Source: Micromonosporaceae bacterium (GTDB taxonomy: Bacteria > Actinomycetota > Actinomycetes > Mycobacteriales > Micromonosporaceae). From it: a DNA stretch of 6,655 nt. Position 1 is the first letter of the stretch. Each line of letters begins with the position of its first letter. The notes below the pieces were generated by a model, which was given only the letters and a program-made list of their open reading frames with translations, had not been told where the DNA came from and made no database searches. Made by a program: the position numbers and the translations under genes. This document shows positions 1 to 6,508 of this stretch, in pieces. The stretch lies in assembly GCA_017354595.1 (NCBI GenBank), contig JAFMQQ010000177.1, positions 1 through 6,655 of the forward strand, written 5' to 3'.

Positions 1-366
1 GTTCCAGCGCCGCCACATCTGGTGGGCGTGGAAGAAGTCGGCCAGATCGGCCGGGGAGAGCAGCCCCGGCGGCGGGACGACCAGCGTGGCGCCGGAAGTC
101 AGCAGCGCGAAGATCTCGAAGGTGGAGACGTCGAAGGTGAGCGTGCCAAGCCGCACGAACCGCTCCCCGGGGCCCAGCGGCATCCAGTCCCGGTTCACAA
201 TCAACCGGGTCAGGCCACGCTGCGGCACCCGTACCGCCTTGGACTCACCGGTCGAGCCCGAGGTGAACAGGATGTTGAGCACCCGCTCCGGGTCGGCCGA
301 CGCGGCCGGCAGCACCACCAGCGAGGCCGGCGGCCGCGCCCGGCCGGCGGGCGGCTGGCCGTCGTC
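1..366 (-). pseudogene. NRPS second adenylation domain, N-lobe missing, out of frame
   Basis: Continuation of the NRPS in a different frame, running off the left edge. The 122 visible residues contain core A3 LFTSGSTGESKAV (residues ~33-45, with the usual Lys) and core A4 LTFDVSTFEIFALL (~76-89), followed by LLSPADLADFF, which is typical of the following helix. About 30 residues before A3 the homology stops and directly abuts the end of the preceding C domain. The normal ~150 residues of an adenylation N-lobe (cores A1 and A2, the LTYxEL and LKAGxAYVPxD regions) are absent. The frame differs by one base from that of the C domain, with the switch near the GGGG run at 367-370. Typed as pseudogene because both the missing lobe and the frame change would inactivate the module. 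A sequencing or assembly error could account for the frame but not easily for the missing lobe. The remainder of the domain lies outside the window. Confidence 0.75.
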
Positions 367-3334
367 GGGGATGGGTGAGTTCTGCGACGACGGTGAGCCA
401 GCCCTCAGCCAGCCGGGCAGCGCGTGCCGGGTCAACGACGTCGGTCCGGTACCAGATCTGGCTGTCCTGCGGGGTTTGCTTCCATAGCTCCAGGGCGAGT
501 TCGAAGACCGACCGTCGCGGGCGCACCTGAATCGCGTGGACGGTCAGGCCGGCGAGCGACAGGTCGTCGTGTTGGTTGTTCTGCAGCACGAAACCCACTT
601 GGCAGAAGGGGTTGCGACCGGTCTGTGGTGGGCGCAGGTCGAAGTACGCTCGCTCCAGCGGCACGTACGGGTCGCCCAGCAAGCGTTCGAGCAACTCGCC
701 GCTGTGCCGTAGGCAGTCGTCAGTATCCACAATGGATCGCGGGAAGCGCAGCACCGCGGAGCTGGCAAAGCAGCCGACCACCTCCTCGGCAGCCGCTACA
801 GTGCGGCCGGCCAGCGGCATGCCGACCGCGAAGTCCAACGAGCCGGTCTCCGCGCGCAGCGCCTGCACCCATGCGGCGAGGTAGACCGCGCCGGGCGTCA
901 CCCGGCGCGCCGCACACATCCGGTGTACCGCAGTTGTGTCCACTTCGGAGAGTTCTACGGGTACACTCGCCAGCGGTCCGGACCCGGCCGCCGGCGTACT
1001 GCCCAGCGCGATCTCCGGCACCCCACGCAGGTGGTCGAGCCAGAACGCGTCGTCGTCACCGGCGCGCCGGGACTGCAACCGGGCGACCGCGGAGAAGCCC
1101 GGCGCGCCAGGCAGGGCGATACCCCTGTACGCCGCCGACAGGTCCCGGCACAGCACGCCCTCCGACCACCCGTCGAACGCCGTGTGGTGCACGGCGAGCG
1201 CGAGCCGATACTCCTGCACCCCGGTCTGGAACAGGCCGGCGCGCAGCGGGATGTGGTGGGCCAGGTCGAAGGGGCGGTGCAGGAACTCGTCGATGTCCTC
1301 AGCGGGCTCGACCTCCAGCACGCCGTCGACCGTTACGACACACGGCTCCACATGCCGGCCGTCGGGTGCCCGCAGCAGGGTACGCAGCGCTTCGTGCCGG
1401 CGCACCACCGCGTCGACTGCGCTGGACAGCGCAGGTACGTCCAGCGGCCCGGCGATGTGAAATAGCAACTGCCTGATGGTGTCCGGCGTGCCCGGGTGCT
1501 GCTGCTCCAGATACCACATCCGGTACTGACTGATGGGCAGCTCGCCCACCCAGCGCCAGTCCCGGCCCTGCCGCCTCCGGCCGGTCGCAACGCCGGCCGC
1601 CCCGGCGATTGCCCGGGGCGTACGGCCGCGCAGCACCGCGGCGGCCTTCAGCTCCAGCCGGGTGGCGAGCCGGATCGCGGTCAGTGAGTCCGCGCCCAGC
1701 TCGAACAGGTCGTCGTCGGGTCCGACCGGCACCCCCAGCAGCTCGGCGGCGGCCCGGACGACCGCGTCGACCTCCGATGCAACCGATCCATCCTCCACAT
1801 GCGACACCAGCTTCCGGTCGACCTGCCGCTGCTCACCGGCCCAGCGTTCGAGCAGCGCGGTATCCAGCTTGCCGTTGGCATTGGCCGGCAGACGCGGCAC
1901 CAGCAGCACCCGGTTCGGGACGAACGCCGCGGGCAGCAGCGCGGCGAGCTGTTCCCGTACCGTCGCCGGCTGGGCGGTACCGGTGACAAAACCAACCGAC
2001 TCGCTCTTCACCTGCCCCGACAGCGGCAGCGGCAGCAGCACGCCACGCGCCACCCCAGGCACCCGGGCCATCGCCGCCTCTACCTCCTCCGGCTCGATGC
2101 GCACCCCGCGTAGCTTGAACTGCCGGTCCCGGCGGCCCCGGAAACACAGCTGGCCCGCGTCGTCCAGATCCACGACGTCGCCGGTGAGATACACCCGCAC
2201 CGGTGCCCCACCCGGCCCGAGCGCACGCACCCGGAACCGGTCCGCGGTCGCCTCCGGGTCACCCAGGTAGGCCAGCGCCAGCCCGTCGCCGGAGAGCGCC
2301 AGCTGACCGTCCACAAGGTAGGCACCGGTGTTCGCCAACGGCCGACCGATCGGGTAGTCATCGGCGACGGCGGGGCCGGCCGGGATGTCGTACCCGGTGG
2401 CGTAGATGCAGCTCTCCACCGGACCGTACACATGCGACAGTCGCATCCGTGGGTGCGCGGCGCGGAAGGTACTCACGTGGTGCGCGGAGATGCGTTCCCC
2501 GCCGGTCATCAGGTACCGCAGCCCGGAGAGTGCGCCGACGTCCTCGTCCACCACGGCGTTGAACAGGCTGCTGGTGAGGAACAACGTGTCCACCCCGGCC
2601 GCGACGGCCGCTCGCAGGTCCCCCGGTGTCGGCGGCCCACCCCGGTGCAGCACGCTGGTGCCACCGTTGATCAGTGGCCCCCACAGCTCCAGCGACATCG
2701 CATCCCAGCCGAGCGGAGAGATCTGGTACATGGTCGTGCGACGGTCGAAGCCCAGGTACGGGTCGAGCGCGATCCGGCTGGTTCCCGAGTGCGGGCTGAG
2801 TACCGCCCGCGGCCGTCCGGAACTGCCCGAGGTGAAGAACACGCAGCACGGATCAGCCGGCCCGCCATTGCCCGGGTACCGTCCGCTCCCGCCAGCTGGC
2901 GCGAACAGCCCACTGGTCTCCTCGATCGCCAGCACCGCTCCGGTCTGCTCGACCACCTGCCGGTACCGATCGCGCGGCCAATCCATCGCCGCGCCGGCAT
3001 AGACGCCACCGCACATCAGGATCCCCAGCAGCACCTGCACCAGGTCCGGTCCGGGCGGCAGCCGGACCGCTACCCGCTGCGCCGGACACAGCCCGGAGGC
3101 GGCGAGCGCGGCGGCCACCGCGCGGGCGCCGCCAACAAGCTCCGCGTAGCTGACCACGCGATCTCCCCAGCGCAGCGCGGGCGACTCCGGCGCGATCCCT
3201 GCCCAGCGCGCGACTAGCGCGTCCACCCGCCCGCCCAGCGGATAGCCGACGGCGGGTCCATGCAGTTCTGTGATTGCCACGCGGACAGCCCAGCGGTCCC
3301 GGATCGAGGCCCGGTCGAGCGCGGCAAGACGCAC
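245..3334 (-). CDS. Nonribosomal peptide synthetase, A-PCP-C, frame broken at 3' end
   Basis: Activates an amino acid, loads it on a carrier protein and condenses it with the next residue; cytoplasmic. Numbering is from GTG 3334. The A domain spans ~30-503: A3 FFTSGSSGRPRAV (~166-178), A4 WDAMSLELW (~210), A5 VYGPVES (~302), A7 YLTGD (382-386), A8 GRRDRQFKLRGVRIEPEE (~400) and A10 NGKLD with Lys489. The PCP (~518-585) has LGADSL with phosphopantetheine Ser550. The C domain (~596-988) has RRHEALRT (~645), the catalytic HHTAFDG (716-722) and NPFCQVGFVLQN (~908). There is no N-terminal C domain, so this looks like an initiation module. Start: the frame is open up to ATG 3565, but residues from there show poor third-position GC and no Shine-Dalgarno sequence; GTG 3334 follows AAAGGA. 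The last ~40 residues, after position 370, are out-of-frame read-through to the stop at 245. No epimerase, thioesterase or MbtH-like protein is visible. Confidence 0.9.
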   Translation of the reverse strand: MRLAALDRASIRDRWAVRVAITELHGPAVGYPLGGRVDALVARWAGIAPESPALRWGDRVVSYAELVGGARAVAAALAASGLCPAQRVAVRLPPGPDLVQVLLGILMCGGVYAGAAMDWPRDRYRQVVEQTGAVLAIEETSGLFAPAGGSGRYPGNGGPADPCCVFFTSGSSGRPRAVLSPHSGTSRIALDPYLGFDRRTTMYQISPLGWDAMSLELWGPLINGGTSVLHRGGPPTPGDLRAAVAAGVDTLFLTSSLFNAVVDEDVGALSGLRYLMTGGERISAHHVSTFRAAHPRMRLSHVYGPVESCIYATGYDIPAGPAVADDYPIGRPLANTGAYLVDGQLALSGDGLALAYLGDPEATADRFRVRALGPGGAPVRVYLTGDVVDLDDAGQLCFRGRRDRQFKLRGVRIEPEEVEAAMARVPGVARGVLLPLPLSGQVKSESVGFVTGTAQPATVREQLAALLPAAFVPNRVLLVPRLPANANGKLDTALLERWAGEQRQVDRKLVSHVEDGSVASEVDAVVRAAAELLGVPVGPDDDLFELGADSLTAIRLATRLELKAAAVLRGRTPRAIAGAAGVATGRRRQGRDWRWVGELPISQYRMWYLEQQHPGTPDTIRQLLFHIAGPLDVPALSSAVDAVVRRHEALRTLLRAPDGRHVEPCVVTVDGVLEVEPAEDIDEFLHRPFDLAHHIPLRAGLFQTGVQEYRLALAVHHTAFDGWSEGVLCRDLSAAYRGIALPGAPGFSAVARLQSRRAGDDDAFWLDHLRGVPEIALGSTPAAGSGPLASVPVELSEVDTTAVHRMCAARRVTPGAVYLAAWVQALRAETGSLDFAVGMPLAGRTVAAAEEVVGCFASSAVLRFPRSIVDTDDCLRHSGELLERLLGDPYVPLERAYFDLRPPQTGRNPFCQVGFVLQNNQHDDLSLAGLTVHAIQVRPRRSVFELALELWKQTPQDSQIWYRTDVVDPARAARLAEGWLTVVAELTHPRRRPAARRPGAAAGLAGGAAGRVGRPGAGAQHPVHLGLDR

Positions 3335-3338
3335 GCGA

Positions 3339-3344
3339 TCCTTT
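3339..3344 (-). promoter_or_regulatory. Shine-Dalgarno supporting the GTG 3334 start of the NRPS
   Basis: On the minus strand AAAGGA is followed by four bases (TCGC) and GTG at 3334. This is the best ribosome site near the beginning of recognisable A-domain sequence. The longer alternative, ATG 3565, is preceded by no purine-rich site. The spacing of four is slightly short, so the choice is moderate. GTG 3280, still upstream of the A domain, is another possibility without a clear site. Confidence 0.4.
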
Positions 3345-3470
3345 GGGCGCCCCGGCCCGGGTGTGGTGTTTTCGCTGCGGTTGCGGGGTCGGCCGTGGTG
3401 CGGTGATGCGGGAAACCCGGCGGACTCGGGCAAGGTGAGCTGGCTGGGTTGAGTGGTTTCGCCAGGATCG

Positions 3471-3500
3471 GAAACAAATTCCGTCGGCCACACCGACGGA
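3471..3500 (-). terminator. Hairpin with U-rich tail in the NRPS leader
   Basis: Read on the minus strand, TCCGTCGG and CCGACGGA pair perfectly (8 bp, six of them G-C) around a five-base loop TGTGG, followed by AATTTGTTTC. This has the form of an intrinsic terminator. It lies ~135 bases upstream of the preferred NRPS start, so it would act in the untranslated leader, as an attenuator or as the terminator of an upstream transcript. The same dyad could be an operator for a dimeric regulator. The U tract is interrupted by one G. Confidence 0.45.
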
Positions 3501-3585
3501 GTCGCAACAAGCTGCGCCATACATGGCTGGACGCCACCTTGGTAAATACGCTTCCTGCGGTGCATGGATGGGAAGATCGCAGTGA

Positions 3586-3774
3586 GAGCATCGTCGATAT
3601 GGTGCGGTCACAGCCGGCGAGGCGACGCCGGCTGGGCTGCGCCGCGAACGGCTGGCCGAGGACTACGACTTCGGTACAGTGGCGGGGCCTGTCGTGGACA
3701 TCGTCCCATTCGCTCCGCAGCGTCATCGGCTCCTGATGCGCCTGCATCACGCCTCCACCGACGGCTGGTCGATC
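3586..3774 (+). pseudogene. Condensation-domain fragment, relic of another NRPS
   Basis: The plus-strand frame from 3586 (just after an in-frame TGA at 3583) reads LRRERLAEDYDFGTVAG (~3637-3687), then VVDIVPFAPQRHRLLMRL (to ~3744), then HHASTDGWSI (3745-3774). This matches the stretch of a condensation domain that leads into core C3: the xFDLxxGP segment, the strand with xxRHxLLLxL, and the active-site HHxxxDGWS with both His and the Asp. Similarity ends abruptly after 3774 (RHPRAETRSTR), and nothing upstream of ~3590 resembles cores C1-C2. The fragment is only ~63 residues of a ~440-residue domain, has no start or ribosome site, and faces away from the NRPS on the other strand. I infer a remnant of a deleted NRPS gene. 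Confidence 0.65.
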
Positions 3775-3986
3775 AGGCACCCGCGGGCTGAGACGCGTAG
3801 CACGAGAATCCGCAATGCACCAGGCAACCAAGATGCGCACGACCTCGGCGCCTGTCATGTCGAGGACCGGTCGGGGCCGGCGCCTCTCGCATTCAACACG
3901 CGGCGCCACCCGCGTCCGATGCGAGACGCGGTAGGGCGAGCACGACGCGAGCGGAACTCGAGGCGGCCAACGCAGACTGCCTGACC

Positions 3987-5021
3987 ATGATGGTTCTCCT
4001 CGGCGGCGAACTTCAGGTCAGCCCGGTTGGCCTTGGCGCCGCGATGTCGGTCTTCAACCCTACCGAGATGCCCGTCGAGCCCGACGAGGCGCGCGCCACG
4101 TTGAACTACGCCATTGACATCGGCGTCACCTTCATCGACACCGCGGACGTGTACGGCCGTGGCAGTAACGAAGAACTTGTCGGCAGTGTGTTGGCCACGC
4201 GGCGCGCCGAGGTCACCGTCGCGACGAAGTTCGGCATCGTCGGGGACCTGCACGGCACCCGCCGCGCCAGAGGCGACCGGCCGTACGTTCGGCGGTGCGT
4301 CGACGCAAGCCTCGCCCGGCTGGGTACCGACGTCATCGATCTGTACTACCTGCACCGCCCGGATCCGGATGTGCCGATCGAGGAGACGGTAGGCGCCATG
4401 GCCGAACTGGTCGCCGCTGGGAAGGTGCGCCATCTCGGCCTCTGCGAGGTCACCGCCGGTGAGCTGCGCCGGGCACATGAAGTACACCCGATCGCCGCGG
4501 TGCAGTCGGAGTGGAGCGTGTGGAGCCGCGACGTCGAGGCCGACGTCGTTCCCGCAATGGCCGAACTCGGCGTCGGCTTCGTACCGTACTCCCCGCTCGG
4601 CCGGGGCTTCCTGGCCGGTACTGTCAGCGCGCGTTCGCTGGCCGCCGGCGATCTCCGGCGAGCGTTGATGCCGAGGTACAGCGATGGCAACCTGGCAACC
4701 AATCTGGCCGCGGTTCGTGGCATTGCCGCTGTTGCCGAGCAGACCGGCCTGACTCAGGCGCAGGTGAGCCTGGCGTGGCTGAAGGCCAAGGGGCGCGCCT
4801 TCGGTCTGCCGGTGGTGCCGATTCCCGGTACCAGAAGGCCCGCACATGTTGCCCAGAACCTTGCGGCGACCGCCGTGACCCTGACCGCCGAGCAGACCGC
4901 CGTGCTCGACGATGTCTCGGCTGCCGTCGCGGGAGAGCGTACGCGCCAGCCCGGCTGGACCTCGTCCAGCCGCAAAACGCACCCGACCGCGCGGGAGATG
5001 GCAGTCACCACAAGGAGTTGA
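3987..5021 (+). CDS. Aldo/keto reductase, probable NADPH-dependent tailoring enzyme
   Basis: 344-residue (alpha/beta)8-barrel oxidoreductase of the aldo/keto reductase superfamily, reducing aldehydes or ketones with NADPH in the cytoplasm. The N-terminal hairpin GGELQVSPVGLGAAMS is typical. All four catalytic residues are visible: Asp51 and Tyr56 in FIDTADVYG, Lys81 in ATKFGI and His123 in YYLHRPDP. Other family marks are QSEWSVWSRDVE (~173-184), YSPLGRGFLAG (~201-211) and the cofactor-phosphate motif IPGTRRPAHVAQNLAA (~279-294). The length is normal for the family. The start is ATG 3987 or ATG 3990, with no clear Shine-Dalgarno; later starts would remove the family's first strand. The last ~25 residues (TSSSRKTHPTAREM) are a low-complexity tail. 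First gene of a two-gene operon with the serine hydrolase, whose upstream ATG shares the A of this stop codon. The substrate is unknown; a role in modifying the peptide or a precursor is inferred only from context. Confidence 0.93.
   Translation: MMVLLGGELQVSPVGLGAAMSVFNPTEMPVEPDEARATLNYAIDIGVTFIDTADVYGRGSNEELVGSVLATRRAEVTVATKFGIVGDLHGTRRARGDRPYVRRCVDASLARLGTDVIDLYYLHRPDPDVPIEETVGAMAELVAAGKVRHLGLCEVTAGELRRAHEVHPIAAVQSEWSVWSRDVEADVVPAMAELGVGFVPYSPLGRGFLAGTVSARSLAAGDLRRALMPRYSDGNLATNLAAVRGIAAVAEQTGLTQAQVSLAWLKAKGRAFGLPVVPIPGTRRPAHVAQNLAATAVTLTAEQTAVLDDVSAAVAGERTRQPGWTSSSRKTHPTAREMAVTTRS
5012..5017 (+). promoter_or_regulatory. Ribosome binding site deciding the hydrolase start
   Basis: AAGGAG lies inside the last codons of the reductase. 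It is nine bases from ATG 5027 but only three from ATG 5021, so 5027 is the better start. Its position suggests translational coupling between the two genes. Confidence 0.6.
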
Positions 5022-5026
5022 TGGGC

Positions 5027-6238
5027 ATGCAGTCGGAGGTCGACTCGCGGCCGGCCGGTTCGCCGGACGATCCGGGTCGTGCCGCGTTGGCGAAAGCCAT
5101 CGGCACGCTGGTTACGGCCGGCGCAGCCGGTGTTCAGATCCGGGTGAATGACGGTCGCGGAGAGTGGGTCGGCACGGCCGGCGTCGCCGAACGTGGCTCG
5201 AGTCGCCCGGTACCGCCCGACGGACGGTTCCGGATCGGCAGCGTCACCAAGACGTATGTGGCGGCCGTGCTGTTGCTGTTGGCGGGCGACGGTGAACTCA
5301 GCCTGGACGACCCGGTCAGCCGGTACCTCCCACGATTCGGCCTGGACGAGCGGATCACCGTACGCATGATTCTTATGCACGTCAGTGGTGTATTCGACTT
5401 CTCCGGAGAACACGGGCTCGACGAGACGTCGGATTGCGGCATCTTCCCGACCAGTGGCGAGACGTACGTCAAGGATCTTGAATCCACCTACGAGCCAGAC
5501 GAACTCGTGCGCTTCTCCTTGGCAAAGCCCGCCCGTTTCGCTCCGGGAGCCACCTTCGGCTACTCGAATACGAACTACATTCTGGCCGGGCTCTTGATAG
5601 AGAAGGTCACCGGTGCCGGGTACGCACAGCAGGTACACGATCGGATCGTCGCCCCGCTCGGCCTGACCGAGACCAGCGTGCCGGGCAGGCGGACCGCAAT
5701 CCCCGGGCCGCATGCCCATGGGTACCTCGGCTACCGGGACGCGGGTACGTGGAAGGTCGCGGATGTCACCAGATACAACCCGTCGCGGTACTGGGCCGCT
5801 GGTGAGATCATCTCCACCACCCGAGACGTCGACGCGTTCCTCCTCGCGTTGCTCGACGGCCGCCTGCTGCCGCCGCCGCTGCTCGCGGAGATGACGTCCT
5901 TCATTCCGCCCGGGTCCGGCCTGGGCGTCAGCACCGGCCTGTTCCGGCGTGAGTTCACCCCCGGACACACCGGGATCGGCCATTTCGGGAGTGTTCCCGG
6001 CTATCTCTGCTCCGCCTACAGCACAGTCGACGGCGGCGTACGCCTGGTGATGTCGGTGACCAAGGGTGCCGTCGACCGCTTCGACCCGGTCGCCTTCTCG
6101 CGGTTCCAGCGCGCTGTGGACGCGACACTCGTAGCCTGCTTCTCGAGCCTGGTCCCGCCGGGCTCGAAGAGAGCACCCGGTGGATTGCCTGATGGGCGGC
6201 TTCGGGGCCCGGCTGGTCTGCTGCCGCTGCCAAGGTGA
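5027..6238 (+). CDS. Serine hydrolase, beta-lactamase class C / R61 DD-peptidase family
   Basis: 403-residue active-site serine enzyme of the beta-lactamase/D-alanyl-D-alanine carboxypeptidase family. It forms an acyl-enzyme with a peptide or ester. Motif 1 is Ser72-Val-Thr-Lys75 in FRIGSVTKTY, with Ser72 the nucleophile. Motif 2 is Tyr179-Ser-Asn181 in FGYSNTNYILAGLLIEK. Motif 3 is His319-Phe-Gly321 in GHFGSVPGY; an upstream GHTG (313-316) also fits HxG, but the context after 319 matches the family better. The wording around motifs 1 and 2 (GSVTK, ITVR, SNTN, AGLLIEKVTG, PGPHAHGYL) recalls the Streptomyces R61 DD-peptidase. Unlike that exported enzyme, the N-terminus (MQSEVDSRPAGSPDDPGRAA) has no basic or hydrophobic signal, implying a cytoplasmic protein. 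The last ~30 residues are Pro/Gly/Arg-rich and may be non-homologous tail. Follows the reductase directly; ATG 5021 is the alternative start. Possible roles: peptidase, esterase, PBP-type peptide cyclase, or self-protection. Confidence 0.9.
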   Translation: MQSEVDSRPAGSPDDPGRAALAKAIGTLVTAGAAGVQIRVNDGRGEWVGTAGVAERGSSRPVPPDGRFRIGSVTKTYVAAVLLLLAGDGELSLDDPVSRYLPRFGLDERITVRMILMHVSGVFDFSGEHGLDETSDCGIFPTSGETYVKDLESTYEPDELVRFSLAKPARFAPGATFGYSNTNYILAGLLIEKVTGAGYAQQVHDRIVAPLGLTETSVPGRRTAIPGPHAHGYLGYRDAGTWKVADVTRYNPSRYWAAGEIISTTRDVDAFLLALLDGRLLPPPLLAEMTSFIPPGSGLGVSTGLFRREFTPGHTGIGHFGSVPGYLCSAYSTVDGGVRLVMSVTKGAVDRFDPVAFSRFQRAVDATLVACFSSLVPPGSKRAPGGLPDGRLRGPAGLLPLPR

Positions 6239-6508
6239 CTCTGGTTCTGCGCGACCGGGTCGGGGTCGGTCAACGCGTCGGCGAGCAACGTCGACAGCCG
6301 CGTTGGTAGGCCGATTCTGGCCACGACTCGGCGCGCGACCCGCCGGTCGCCGCGCTGGTCGGTTAGCCGGGCCGCTCGAGGCTATTGAGTCCACTAGGGA
6401 GTCATCGGCGGCTGCGACGCCGCGGGTGTATGCGGTCCGGCCTGCCGGTGCAGGAGGCGATCCTCCGGCTGACCCCGGTCCATTCACTCTCCACACAGGA
6501 CGATGACT
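6239..6508. other. Convergent intergenic region, no gene recognised
   Basis: About 270 bases between the hydrolase stop and the end of a converging gene. Open frames exist on both strands but read as Arg/Pro/Ala-rich nonsense without family motifs. A 7-bp inverted repeat, CAACGCG at 6271-6277 with CGCGTTG at 6299-6305, lies ~33 bases after the hydrolase stop with a 21-base loop. It could be part of a transcription terminator, but there is no U tract. A shorter dyad, GGAGG/CCTCC, sits at 6453-6466. Confidence 0.5.

Larger units (their letters stand above)
3335..3986. other. Divergent intergenic region between NRPS and reductase operon
   Basis: About 650 bases without an intact gene between the minus-strand NRPS and the plus-strand operon. 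Open frames here have mixed third-position composition and no recognisable product, apart from the condensation-domain fragment listed separately (3586-3774). It also holds the hairpin at 3471-3500. Promoters for both directions should lie here, but I could not pick convincing -35/-10 pairs. From 3775 to 3986 I see nothing recognisable on either strand. Confidence 0.6.

Noticed and set aside
424..1476. Long plus-strand open frame of 350 codons
   Set aside because: It lies opposite the condensation domain and is Arg/Pro/Ala/Gly-rich without motifs: an antisense shadow of a GC-rich gene.
3335..3565. N-terminal extension of the NRPS from ATG 3565
   Set aside because: Poor third-position GC, no ribosome site, no adenylation homology, and it contains the hairpin; kept only as an alternative start.
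3214..3909. Minus-strand open frame of 231 codons upstream of the NRPS
   Set aside because: Overlaps the NRPS start in another frame, has no family motifs, and crosses the condensation relic on the other strand.
3855..4982. Long minus-strand open frame of 375 codons antisense to the reductase
   Set aside because: Its composition mirrors the reductase, and the reductase has a full set of family motifs in its own frame.
4511..5026. In-frame upstream extension of the hydrolase inside the reductase gene
   Set aside because: It reads as Arg-rich out-of-frame reductase sequence; the ribosome site and the family's N-terminus place the start at 5027 (or 5021).
6453..6466. GGAGG-CGAT-CCTCC dyad as a terminator
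   Set aside because: Only five base pairs, no U tract; expected by chance in GC-rich DNA.
4754..6496. Minus-strand open frame of 580 codons antisense to the hydrolase
   Set aside because: No domain is recognisable; the plus-strand hydrolase explains the whole stretch.
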